A stretch of DNA of 17,229 bases. Source: Candidatus Aalborgicola lynettensis (GTDB lineage Bacteria > Pseudomonadota > Gammaproteobacteria > Burkholderiales > Burkholderiaceae_C). This document shows positions 1-7,510 of the stretch, one piece after another (the stretch's first letter is position 1; each line of letters opens with the position of its first letter). The stretch lies in the NCBI GenBank assembly GCA_016719405.1, contig JADJZE010000015.1, positions 1 through 17,229 of the forward strand, in the 5' to 3' direction. Both the position numbers and the translations under genes were made by a program. A model generated the notes under the pieces. It saw only the letters and a list, made by a program, of their open reading frames with translations, did not search any database and had not been told where the DNA came from.

Positions 1-1833
1 GGTGAATGCCAGCTTGCCTGAAAGGCCGAGCCGTCAATCAGGCGCACGTCGGTGAAACCGGCTGCGCCAGCGCCGAATGTGCAACAGCGGTGGCCTGGTT
101 GTTCAGCCCTGGTGGACGCGTCAGGTTGGCACCGGGCAGGCATTGCCTGCTGCGATGGCGTCGATGACGCCACAGTCCGGGTTGACAAACGCTTTGCCGT
201 TAACGGTCAGGTTGCCGGCGTTGGTCACGGTGGTGGTGTAGGCATCGGCAACAGTGTTGCTGGTGGCGCCATTCACAATGGTCACTTCGCGCAGGGCGTT
301 GTTGGTGGAGTTGATGGTTTGCAGCTTGCTGTTGTCTTGAACGGTGATCTCAAAACGCTCCACACCGCGGGATGTAGAGGTTTCGCCCACAGACAAGCCA
401 CCAATCACCAGGTCGCCACCGGTGGAGCCACGGCCCACGTCGTCCAGCACCACGGTGCTGGTCACCAACTCGGAAACGCTGGTAGCGCCGCTGGTGTAGG
501 TGGTGTAGATGTTGGAGGTAGCAGGAACCGATGCACCGGTGGTGTTAAACCAGCCAGAGCCTGTGGGTGTGGTGATGGAGGTGCTGCCGGTGCTGCTGAG
601 CACAATGGACTTGCCCGTAACCGCTGTGTTGGAAGAAGGATCAGTAATGGTGAAGTCGGCACCCAAAGGTTGGCAACCACACCGGAGCCGGTGAGCGCGG
701 TGTTGAACACAGCGAGCAGGGCTTCGTAGGTGTCGGCAGCGGCAACGGCGGTTTTGTCCAGCGCAATGGTGGTCAACACACCGTTCACACCGAGTTTGAA
801 GGTGTCGTAGGGGTTGTTCAACAGGGGCGTGGCGGCGGTAGCAGCATTGGCAGCGGCGCCGGAGTCCATGATGTTGATGGTCAACGAAGAGCTGGACGAC
901 GATGCGTTGCGCAGGGAGAGCTGGTCGAAGTACAGGCCAAAGTCCACATTACCGGGGTCGGTTTCGACCATGGCAATGGTGACATCGCTGGTTTTTTGGC
1001 TGTTGCCAATGCGCACGTCTTCAATGACGACGTCTGCACGGCTGTTGCTGTCTTCCCAACGGGTCACGCCGGTGCTGGCGGTAACGTGGTCGCAGCGTTC
1101 CGCAGCCAAAGAGCGCTGCGCATCGATTTGAACCGTGGGTAGCACGCCAGGTTGTTGCCGTTGGTGCCGTCAGTGGAGGTGGTTTGGGCACGCACAACCA
1201 CCGTCTCAATGTTCTTGAGGCACGGGGGTGATGGCGGTTGGTCAGGGCATTGAAGTCCGCAAAAAGGGTGTCGGTGCCTGTGCCGCCATCGACCTTGTCG
1301 CCGTCTTGCAGTGTGTTGGCGTTGTCGATGGTGCGAGCAAGATACGTGTCGTTGAGCGCAGTGCCCACCAGGTTGTCAAAACCGGTGGTGAGGTACACGG
1401 TTTGACCGCCTGCACCAAGGCTGCAGCCATCCACGTTGGCGGTGTTGTTGGAATAGGAGTAGGAGCTTTCGATGGCGGACACATAGGCCGCTTTGGCAGC
1501 CAGGGTACCTGCATCGGCGCCAGAGTAGCTGTACAACCAGGCAGCCGCTGCAATGAGGGCACCGGTACGGTTGCCGGGGTTGCTGGTGAGGAAGGCTTCC
1601 GCTTCGGCTTGTGTGAAGACGGAGGTGAGGCCCAGGTTGGTCAGGGCGGTGGAAGCCAGGGAGGCTGTGGAGGTGCCAGCAAAGTAGCTTTCCACTGCAG
1701 ACAGGTAGCCTGCGTTGCCTGCCGACGCGATGTACGCCTGGTGGTCTTTGAATGCAGCGTTACCGGGGGTCATGCCCAGCAGAACAGCATAGGCGTGGAG
1801 AACGGTGGCTTGCGATGGGAGGAGAAGAATCAT
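1..1833 (-). CDS. S-layer-like, beta-strand-repeat surface protein (partial, several frameshifts)
   Basis: The ATG at 1833 is preceded by AAAGG six bases upstream. The first ~200 residues form an Ala/Ser-rich helical region. A linker follows with an RTX-like stretch (NDTYLA, then DGGTGTDTLFADF), then a long Thr/Ser/Asn-rich beta-strand region with IDAQR, RADVVIEDVRI, VETDPGNVDFG and YFDQLSLRN. This is the architecture of large S-layer-like or adhesin-like secreted proteins common in Comamonadaceae. No Sec signal peptide is visible and the C-terminus is outside the window, so the export route is unknown (type I secretion would be my guess). The coding sense moves through frames at about 1235, 1145, 675, 120 and possibly 15, where DVRLIDGSAFQ resumes. 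Each piece stays protein-like, so the gene is probably intact in the cell and the shifts are sequence errors; a pseudogene is the alternative. It has its own CRP-type promoter. Confidence 0.75.
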
Positions 1834-1850
1834 GAATTACCTTTCGAAAG

Positions 1851-1891
1851 TAAAAAATAGAGCCCGACACCACAATCCGCGGGTCGGGTCT
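1851..1891 (-). terminator. Terminator-like hairpin in the leader of the S-layer-like gene
   Basis: Read on the minus strand, AGA(C)CCGAC pairs with GTCGGG(C)TCT around a 14-base loop and is followed by ATTTTTT. That is about nine base pairs with one bulge and a T-run, the form of an intrinsic terminator. It lies after the TPR/barrel gene (ends at 1988), so it may end that operon. It also ends only about 18 bases before the S-layer ATG, and the predicted transcription start lies at its 5' edge. It could therefore be a stabilising 5' stem-loop or an attenuator. Confidence 0.6.
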
Positions 1892-1898
1892 GGCAGGG

Positions 1899-1904
1899 AG
1901 TCTA
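1899..1904 (-). promoter_or_regulatory. -10 element of the S-layer-like gene
   Basis: TAGACT on the minus strand matches TATAAT at four of six positions. Its first base lies 29.5 bp from the centre of the CRP-type site, exactly the class II activator spacing. The hexamer at the -35 position (CACAGA) is poor, as expected for an activator-dependent promoter. Transcription would start near 1891-1892, giving a leader of about 59 nt. The call rests mainly on the spacing. Confidence 0.45.
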
Positions 1905-1925
1905 CCAGCAGGTATTGGGCATCTG

Positions 1926-1941
1926 TGTGATGGCAGTCACA
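1926..1941. promoter_or_regulatory. CRP-type operator, perfect TGTGA-N6-TCACA
   Basis: The sequence is TGTGATGGCAGTCACA, a perfect match to both CRP half-sites at the canonical N6 spacing. The symmetry extends one base each side (GTGTGA/TCACAC). It lies about 100 bp upstream of the S-layer-like ATG, in the gap after the TPR/barrel gene. The Crp/Fnr-type regulator at 6788-7483 keeps the recognition-helix residues that read such half-sites, and is an obvious candidate binder; a global CRP elsewhere in the genome is the alternative. Confidence 0.75.
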
Positions 1942-1987
1942 CCGTGGCAGGTTTTCGTGGGGGTTTTGTGGTGTTTTTGCCGCTTTT

Positions 1988-3406
1988 TCACCAGCTTGAA
2001 CGCAGGCCCAGGGTGATGACGCGGCTTTTCAGCTCAAAAAGCGACAGGTTGGAGTGCTGGTCGAGCCACTCCAGGCCCAGGTAGGGTTTGAGTGGGCCGG
2101 CCTGCCAGCGCAGCTCGGTGCGGTAGGCATGGCGCCACAGGGCGCGGGTGGCCTGGTTGTCGAGCAGGGGGCTGTAGCCGGCCTGGTCTTGCTGGCGGGT
2201 GGCCTCCCACTCCAGCGCCAGTGTGGCGTTACTAACCGGCGTGTTTTTGCTGATGCGCAGGCTGGCCTGGCGCTGGGCACCGCCGGGGCGGGTGGCGTCG
2301 CGCGGCTGGTCTTCGCCCAGGCGTATGTGGACTTGCACGTCGCTTGCGGGGCAGTGGGTGTGGGCCAGCAGGCCGGTGTAGCGGCCATCTTGCAGCGGTG
2401 TGGTGGGGTAGCTGATGTGTTGCAGGTCCAGCCCCAGGCGCAGGTAGCAGCCCCCACCCGGCGCCAGGTCGTACCCCAGGCCAAGCTGGGTTTGGCGCAG
2501 GGCCATGGTGCCCCCGCGTTGCAGGGCCTGGTGCTGCACCATGGCGTAGGGGCCCTGGCCGTTGGTGGCGCTGCGCTCGAGCAGTGCGCTGTATTGGGCC
2601 AGGTTGGCCTGGCTGGCCTGGGGGGTGGTGCGGGCGCTGGCGAGCAGGCTGTAGCGCCATTGTGCGCCGTTGGGCTGGCCCAGCAGGCCGTCAAAACCGA
2701 TTTCGGCACGGGCAAAACCACCGGCGCGTTCGCGCTGGTCTTCGTCCAGCTCCACGGGCAGGCCACCGTCGGGGGTGGTGAGCAAAAACTGGGAGTGGTA
2801 GGTGCTGCCCAGGAGGTTGTTGTCGTGCCCGGTGGCCAGTACGTAGTGGCCGCGGTGGTGCAGGGAGGGGGCCGTGTCGGCCTGGCGGGCCAGCGCCGCT
2901 ATGTGTTGCCGGGTGACCGCATCGACTGCGGGGTTGTTTTGCAGCAGTTGCAGCAGGCCCAGGGCGGAGGGGTGGTCGCCCACGCCTTCGAGGGCAATGG
3001 CGTATTCGAGCTGGCTGGGCCAGTGGTCGGGCTGGTAGAGCAAGGCGCCTTCCAGGGGGTCGATGGCTTCGTCGTACAGCCCGGCCTGGTTGAGCAGTTG
3101 GCCCAGGGCGTAGAGGTAAGGGGCCTGTTTGTGGCAGTGGGGGTGCAGGCTGCGCAGGGTGGCCAGTGCCTCGGCGGCCGGGGTGCCGGTGGGCGGCAGG
3201 GTGCACTGCGGCACCGGCGGCTGTGGTGCCGGCTGCTGTGGTGCCGGCGGCGGCGGCTCGGGTGGCTGCGCTGCCAGCGGCTGGGCCTGCACGGCCAGGG
3301 CGGTGCAGGTGCACAGGGCCCCGAGCAGCCATTTTGTTGTAAAGGGGGTCGGGCGGCGGAGGGGTGGATTGCGGCTACTCAACACAGTCCCGCAGCGGAT
3401 AGGCAT
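1988..3406 (-). CDS. TPR plus outer-membrane beta-barrel protein, Slam/DUF560-like
   Basis: A 472-residue protein. Residues ~24-41 form a signal peptide (hydrophobic WLLGALCTCTALAVQA, then QP), followed by a Pro-rich linker to ~70. TPR-like helices span ~75-175 (YLYALGQLLNQAGLYDEAI and SQLEYAIALEGVGD). From ~183 alternating amphipathic strands begin (HYVLATGHDNNLLGS) and run to a C-terminal Trp, the usual outer-membrane barrel signal. Order and length match surface lipoprotein assembly modifiers (about 490 aa), which move lipoproteins or soluble cargo across the outer membrane, and the ending NLSLFELKSRVITLGLRSSW has the feel of that family. Family assignment is inference. The ATG at 3406 overlaps the cyclase gene by 32 bp and leaves a long n-region; GTG at 3385 is another possible start. 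Last gene of the fecR operon. Confidence 0.75.
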   Translation of the reverse strand: MPIRCGTVLSSRNPPLRRPTPFTTKWLLGALCTCTALAVQAQPLAAQPPEPPPPAPQQPAPQPPVPQCTLPPTGTPAAEALATLRSLHPHCHKQAPYLYALGQLLNQAGLYDEAIDPLEGALLYQPDHWPSQLEYAIALEGVGDHPSALGLLQLLQNNPAVDAVTRQHIAALARQADTAPSLHHRGHYVLATGHDNNLLGSTYHSQFLLTTPDGGLPVELDEDQRERAGGFARAEIGFDGLLGQPNGAQWRYSLLASARTTPQASQANLAQYSALLERSATNGQGPYAMVQHQALQRGGTMALRQTQLGLGYDLAPGGGCYLRLGLDLQHISYPTTPLQDGRYTGLLAHTHCPASDVQVHIRLGEDQPRDATRPGGAQRQASLRISKNTPVSNATLALEWEATRQQDQAGYSPLLDNQATRALWRHAYRTELRWQAGPLKPYLGLEWLDQHSNLSLFELKSRVITLGLRSSW

Positions 3407-5291
3407 AGATGTGGCTGGGGGTTTTAAGGCCCTCTAATAAGAACACGCCTTGGGAAACCAGGTTTTGCCCGCCCACGCTGGCGGCTATGCCTTCGCCCAG
3501 CAGGATGGGGTGGGCCAGTTCGATGGTCATTTCTTGCAGCAGCATGGCCATGGTAACGGGGTGGCCAATGGCGAGGTGGGTGCGCCTGCGGGCCAGGCCA
3601 AAGGAGCCCACGGTGGCCATGCCGGTTTCCAGCGCCATGCCCAGTACCAGGGGGGCCAGTTCGTCGGGCTGGGGCGCTGGCAGGGTGTGGCGGCTTTCGT
3701 GGAGTATGGCCACCGCTGCGGCCAGGGCCTGCGCGGGGTGGGAGGTGCCGGCGGGGGTGGGGTCGGCCTCGCTGCCCCCCCATACGGCGAGTATGGCGTC
3801 GCCGTGGAAGGATTCGACACCACCGCCGTGTTGTTCCACCACGCGGGTCACCATGGAGAAGAAGGCGTGCAGCACGGCGGCGGCGTGTTCGGGGGGGTGG
3901 GTTTCGCAGTAGACGGGGAAGTTGCGGATATTGGCGTACAGCACGGTAATGGTGCGGCGCTTGGCGTCGATGGCGTCGGAGGGGTCTTGCAGGGTGAGCG
4001 CGGCGGCCACGGGGCGCGGCAGGTAGCTGGCAAGGTGGTTGTAGATGCGGTCGCGCTCCAGGCGGTCGCGGGCGTATTCGAACAGGCCCAGGCACAGCGC
4101 AAACAGCAGCAGGTAGACGGCGGGCAGCACCCATTGCACCCACAGGCTGTAGCGGGTGAGCAGCCAGGCTTTGAGCAGCCACAGGGCCACGGCCAGCAGC
4201 AAGCCGGCCAGCACCAATATGAATACAGGTTTGCGCCGCATGCGCCCCAGGCCGGCCAGCAGGGCGGTGCCCAGCACGGCAATGGCAACCGACAGGGCCC
4301 CCGCCATGCGGGGCTGGGCGGGCAAGGCGCCGTCGAGCGCGCCGCGCAGGAGTTGGGCGTGCACCATGAGGCCAGCACTGTTGGCACCAAAGGGGGTGGC
4401 CACACGGTCGTTAAGGCCCAGCGCGGTGCTGCCCACCACCACCCAGGCGTTGTGCAACAGGTGCCGGGGGGTGCGCCCGGCCAGCACGTCGGCAGCGGAG
4501 AGGCTCACAAACGCTTCGGGGCGCAGGGTCCAGGGCACGCGCACCAGGCCACGGGGGTCGAGCGGGATGCCGGCTTTGTCGAACGTGGGGGCGGCCAGCT
4601 GCCAGGCGGGCTGCAGCAGGCCGGTGCCAGACTCGGGGGGGGTAACCGGGCTGGCCAGGGCGTGTGCCAGTGCGGCAATAAACAGGGCCGGGTAGGCTTT
4701 GCCCTGGTGGCAGATGAGTGCGGGCTGGCGGCGCAGGTGGCCGTCTTCTTCAATATGGGGGGTAATGTGGCCGGTGGGCAGGTGGCCGAAGGGGCTGGCG
4801 TTGGCAATGTAGCCGTGCGCAACGGGCAGGTTGGGCGGGCACGCGGGCCACGGCAGGGGGGCTGCGGGCTGGCCGGTGGTGGCCTGGGTGTGGGGGTCCA
4901 GGGCAAAGGTTTGCCCGATGACGGCGTTGTTTTTCTTCAGGCTGGAGATGAGTTGCGCGTCGCCCGGGGCGGTGTGGGGGAAGATGATGTCGAACACCTG
5001 CAGGCCTGCGCCCTCGGTAGCCAGCTGGTCGCTGAGTTGGGCGATGCGCTCGCGCGGCCAGGGCCAGGGGCCTAGTTGCTGCAGGCTGGCTTCGTCGATG
5101 TCGACCAGGATGATGCGGTTTTCGCGGGTGGTGCTGGCGCTGGTTTGCCACGCCCAGTCGCCGGAGCGTTCTTCCAGGGCGTTGAGGGTGGGGGAAAACA
5201 GGGCCCCCAGGAGCCACCACAAGGCCAAAGCGACCAGTGCCGCGCCGATAACGGCAGGCCTGGCCCCTGCCCTGCTGAAGCGGTGGCGCAA
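3375..5291 (-). CDS. CHASE2 sensor protein with degenerate class III nucleotidyl cyclase domain
   Basis: A 638-residue inner-membrane protein. TM1 is at ~13-33, followed by an extracytoplasmic CHASE2 domain (~35-325, with ILVDIDEASLQQLGPWPW). Three membrane helices follow (~330-348, 355-375, 385-405), then a cytoplasmic cyclase fold (~440-635). The fold is recognisable but the catalytic set is mostly lost. The first metal Asp is Asn454 (LYANIRNF), while the second, Asp498, is kept (FHGDAILAVWG). The purine-selecting Lys position is Ser494. The IGD Asp is His577, and the transition-state Asn and Arg are Thr580 and Leu584. It is probably a pseudo-cyclase that senses or scaffolds; weak or altered chemistry cannot be excluded. 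The start codon is TTG directly after the fecR TAG, with an Arg-rich n-region; no ATG or GTG precedes TM1. Confidence 0.88.
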   Translation of the reverse strand: MRHRFSRAGARPAVIGAALVALALWWLLGALFSPTLNALEERSGDWAWQTSASTTRENRIILVDIDEASLQQLGPWPWPRERIAQLSDQLATEGAGLQVFDIIFPHTAPGDAQLISSLKKNNAVIGQTFALDPHTQATTGQPAAPLPWPACPPNLPVAHGYIANASPFGHLPTGHITPHIEEDGHLRRQPALICHQGKAYPALFIAALAHALASPVTPPESGTGLLQPAWQLAAPTFDKAGIPLDPRGLVRVPWTLRPEAFVSLSAADVLAGRTPRHLLHNAWVVVGSTALGLNDRVATPFGANSAGLMVHAQLLRGALDGALPAQPRMAGALSVAIAVLGTALLAGLGRMRRKPVFILVLAGLLLAVALWLLKAWLLTRYSLWVQWVLPAVYLLLFALCLGLFEYARDRLERDRIYNHLASYLPRPVAAALTLQDPSDAIDAKRRTITVLYANIRNFPVYCETHPPEHAAAVLHAFFSMVTRVVEQHGGGVESFHGDAILAVWGGSEADPTPAGTSHPAQALAAAVAILHESRHTLPAPQPDELAPLVLGMALETGMATVGSFGLARRRTHLAIGHPVTMAMLLQEMTIELAHPILLGEGIAASVGGQNLVSQGVFLLEGLKTPSHIYAYPLRDCVE

Positions 5292-6607
5292 CTAGCGCCC
5301 CCAGAGGGTCAGGCCGCTGACGGTGCCGTCTTTCACAGATTTTTCGAACAGGTAGCCGGCCTGGCGGGCGTCGGTGCTAAAGGCGCCAACAATGCGCTGG
5401 TTGGCAGCGTTGCCCACAAACATGCCTTGCGGGGTGACGGTGGCGGTGGCGGCAAACTGGTCCTGGCCCATGGAGGGGCTGGAGAGGGTCATTTGGGTGG
5501 CGAGGGTGTTTTTGGCAAAGTCGACCGCGAGCCTGGCGTCGGATACGGTGGCGGCCTCGGCGGTGCGCCCGGCGGGGGTGTAGTTGGCAGAGGCGCTGGC
5601 AAGGGCAAAGTTGGCGCTGAGTGCGGGGGGGGCAAAGTCTTTGCGGGTGGTTTCGTCGCGGTACAGGGTGATAAAGAAGTTGCCCACGGTGGCACTGCGG
5701 CCGGCGGCGCTGGCATCGCTGAAGCGGGTGCTGATGGTGTTGGCCGGCACCTCGATACCAAACCGGTTGTGCAGCCAGGCCATGGGGAGCTGGTCGGGGG
5801 ACGGGGCGGGAGCGGTCGCACCAGTGTCAACGGTGTCTTTGACGTTGTTGTCCATGGTTTTGTTGGCGGCTTCGCCAGCGGGGATGACCTCGGCCGGGCG
5901 CAGTTCGGCTACGCGGGTGGCGGTGGTGTTGCGTGCCAGCAGGTCGGCATAGGGCACCAGGCGGGGCACACTTTTGTCGTTTTGCTGGAGGTATTCGAGC
6001 ATTTTGCCGGACATTTCGGCACTGAGCAGGGCCGCGCGTTCGCCCGCGCAAGGGCCCAGGCTGGCGGCGCAGCTGCCTTCTAGCGGGGCCATGACAATGG
6101 CGCCGGTGTTGACGCTGACCACGGTGCTGGCGCTTTGGGCTTTGACGATGAAGTCGGTCCCTTTGATGCCAATGGCGGCCACGGGGGTGTTGAGGCGGAA
6201 GCGGTCGCGGTTGGCTTCGCCCCACTGGCCGGTGACGGAGCGCATGACGCCGACGTCGAGGCGGAATTTGATGGCGGCAAGGTTGTGGGCGTCGCGGTTG
6301 CGGTAGTCTTCTACCACCAGGCGGCTCAGGGGGCGCACGCTGACGAGGCCGCCGTCGATAAAGCGCACATGGACGTGGCCGCCGGCGGTGGTTTCGATGT
6401 GGTCGCCCGAGCGGATGAGCTGGCCGCGCGCCGCGTTGAGTTGACCCTGGGTGTTGCGTATGGTGCCCAGGCCAATGACGGAGGTAATTTCGCCCACCAC
6501 GTCGGCAGGGGCGTCGCTCTGACGGCCGCTGCGGCAGGGGCTGCGAGCAGTTGGTGCAAAAACAGGCCGGTGAGAGCAAGGGTTCTGCAAGTGCGCGTTG
6601 TAACCAT
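5292..6607 (-). CDS. Exported FecR-domain protein with C-terminal beta-rich domain (one frameshift)
   Basis: The true start is the ATG at 6607, with GGAGG four bases upstream. It opens a signal peptide (TRTCRTLALTGLFLHQLLAA, then PAAAA). The frame changes near 6528, after which QSDAPADVVGEI and the rest read cleanly to the stop. Restoring one base gives about 438 aa. A FecR domain covers roughly 6510-6070 (HIETTAGGHVHVRFIDGG, then TPVAAIGIKGTDFIV). The C-terminal part (about 5780-5292) is beta-rich, with NTLATQMTLSS, ATATVTPQGMFVGNA, VGAFSTDARQAGYLFEK and GTVSGLTLWGR. It resembles the small barrel of TbpB-type surface proteins. There is no membrane helix after the signal, so it is not a classical anti-sigma FecR. 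First gene of the operon; likely periplasmic or surface-located. A sequencing indel is the simplest cause of the frameshift. Confidence 0.85.
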
Positions 6608-6641
6608 GAAACCTCCGAAAGTTGAACCCAGTAAGCCGCCT

Positions 6642-6647
6642 ATTATA
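6642..6647 (-). promoter_or_regulatory. -10 element of the fecR operon
   Basis: TATAAT on the minus strand is a perfect -10 hexamer. Its first base is 29.5 bp from the centre of the CRP-type site at 6669-6684. The -35 position (CATCCG) is poor, so the promoter probably needs an activator. Transcription would start around 6635-6637, giving a leader of roughly 30 nt that includes GGAGG. Confidence 0.7.
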
Positions 6648-6668
6648 AAAAAGATCGGGGTTGCCGGA

Positions 6669-6684
6669 TGTGCCCGGGGTCACA
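6669..6684. promoter_or_regulatory. CRP-type operator between fecR and the Crp/Fnr regulator gene
   Basis: The sequence is TGTGCCCGGGGTCACA, nine of ten consensus half-site bases at N6 spacing. It is flanked by A and T, so that ATGTG and CACAT are inverted repeats. It is placed for class II activation of the divergent fecR operon and about 110 bp upstream of the regulator gene, so autoregulation is possible. Confidence 0.65.
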
Positions 6685-6787
6685 TGGCCGACGGGTTTTT
6701 GCAGTTGCGGGGCGTCCGGCCGGTGCGGGTGGCGGCGGCTGGGCTACGATTGGGCCTTGTTTTTGGGCAATTTGTTGCCTTTTTTTC

Positions 6788-7483
6788 ATGCCTATTGCGT
6801 TTCAGTATCTGCTGAAGTTCCCTCTTTTGCAAGATTTGCCGCAGGATACCTTGATGCGTTTGTCGGCGCAGATGGATGACCGCCTGTTTGCGCGGCGCGA
6901 GGTTTTGAGCACCAAGGAGCAGACGCATTTTGCGCTGGGTTTTTTGGTGTCGGGGCGTTTGCAGGGTGTGGATGAGGCGGTGGACGGGCGCAGCGTGGGG
7001 CTGTTTTTTGTGGAGCCGGGTGACTTTTTTGGCGAACTTTCGGTGGTGGACGGCAGGCCGGCGGCGGAGCATGTGGTGGCGGTGAGCAAGTCGCGGGCGC
7101 TGTTTTTGGAGGCATCGGTGGCACGCCGGCTGATTTTTGAGCAGCCCAGCATTGCCCAGGCGGTGATGGCGCGCCTGTCGCAGCGGGTGCGCGAGGTAAC
7201 GGCACAGCGCACCTTGCTGGCTCTGCCGAACCCGTTTCAGCGGCTGTGTGTGCAGTTGTTGTTGCTGGCACGCACTTCGGCCAGTGGCGAGGCGGTGCTG
7301 GAGTCGGCCCCGACCCACCAGGAGCTGGCGATCATGATTAACAGCAGCCGTGAGACGGTGACGCGGGCTTTTCAGACGCTGATTTTGCGCCAGGTGATTG
7401 AGCGCGAGGGCGATCACCTGTATTTGCGGGATACGGCGTTTTTGTCGGATGTGGGGAACGGGCGGGTGGAGCCGCCCAAGTGA
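6788..7483 (+). CDS. Crp/Fnr-family transcription regulator
   Basis: A 231-residue regulator when started at the ATG at 6788; the open frame reaches further upstream, but that part reads as non-protein Gly/Cys-rich sequence. An N-terminal cyclic-nucleotide-binding beta-roll (~10-115) includes GDFFGELSVVDG, a long dimerisation helix follows (~118-145), and a winged HTH ends the protein. The recognition helix (SSRETVTRAFQTL, Arg188, Glu189, Arg193) keeps the CRP residues that read GTGA half-sites. In the ligand loop the usual PRxAT is PAAEH, so the phosphate-binding Arg is Ala92. There is no Cys cluster, so it is not an FNR-type [4Fe-4S] sensor. It is transcribed divergently from the FecR/CHASE2 operon and probably controls it and the S-layer-like gene. 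TACGAT at 6745-6750 is a possible -10. Confidence 0.9.
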   Translation: MPIAFQYLLKFPLLQDLPQDTLMRLSAQMDDRLFARREVLSTKEQTHFALGFLVSGRLQGVDEAVDGRSVGLFFVEPGDFFGELSVVDGRPAAEHVVAVSKSRALFLEASVARRLIFEQPSIAQAVMARLSQRVREVTAQRTLLALPNPFQRLCVQLLLLARTSASGEAVLESAPTHQELAIMINSSRETVTRAFQTLILRQVIEREGDHLYLRDTAFLSDVGNGRVEPPK

Positions 7484-7510
7484 GGCGCCCCGTTGCGCGG
7501 CCCAAATGCC

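Noticed and set aside
2054..3427. Long plus-strand open frame (457 codons) opposite the TPR/barrel gene
   Set aside because: Composition is typical of a GC-rich shadow frame, while the minus strand has signal peptide, TPR and barrel features.
3450..5075. Long plus-strand open frame (541 codons) opposite the CHASE2 gene
   Set aside because: Very Gly/Gln/Ala/His-rich with no domain signal; it is the antisense shadow of a high-GC coding gene.
6668..6787. N-terminal extension of the Crp/Fnr regulator
   Set aside because: The added 40 residues are Gly/Cys/Trp-rich, unlike the family, and would overlap the CRP-type operator; ATG 6788 gives the usual length.
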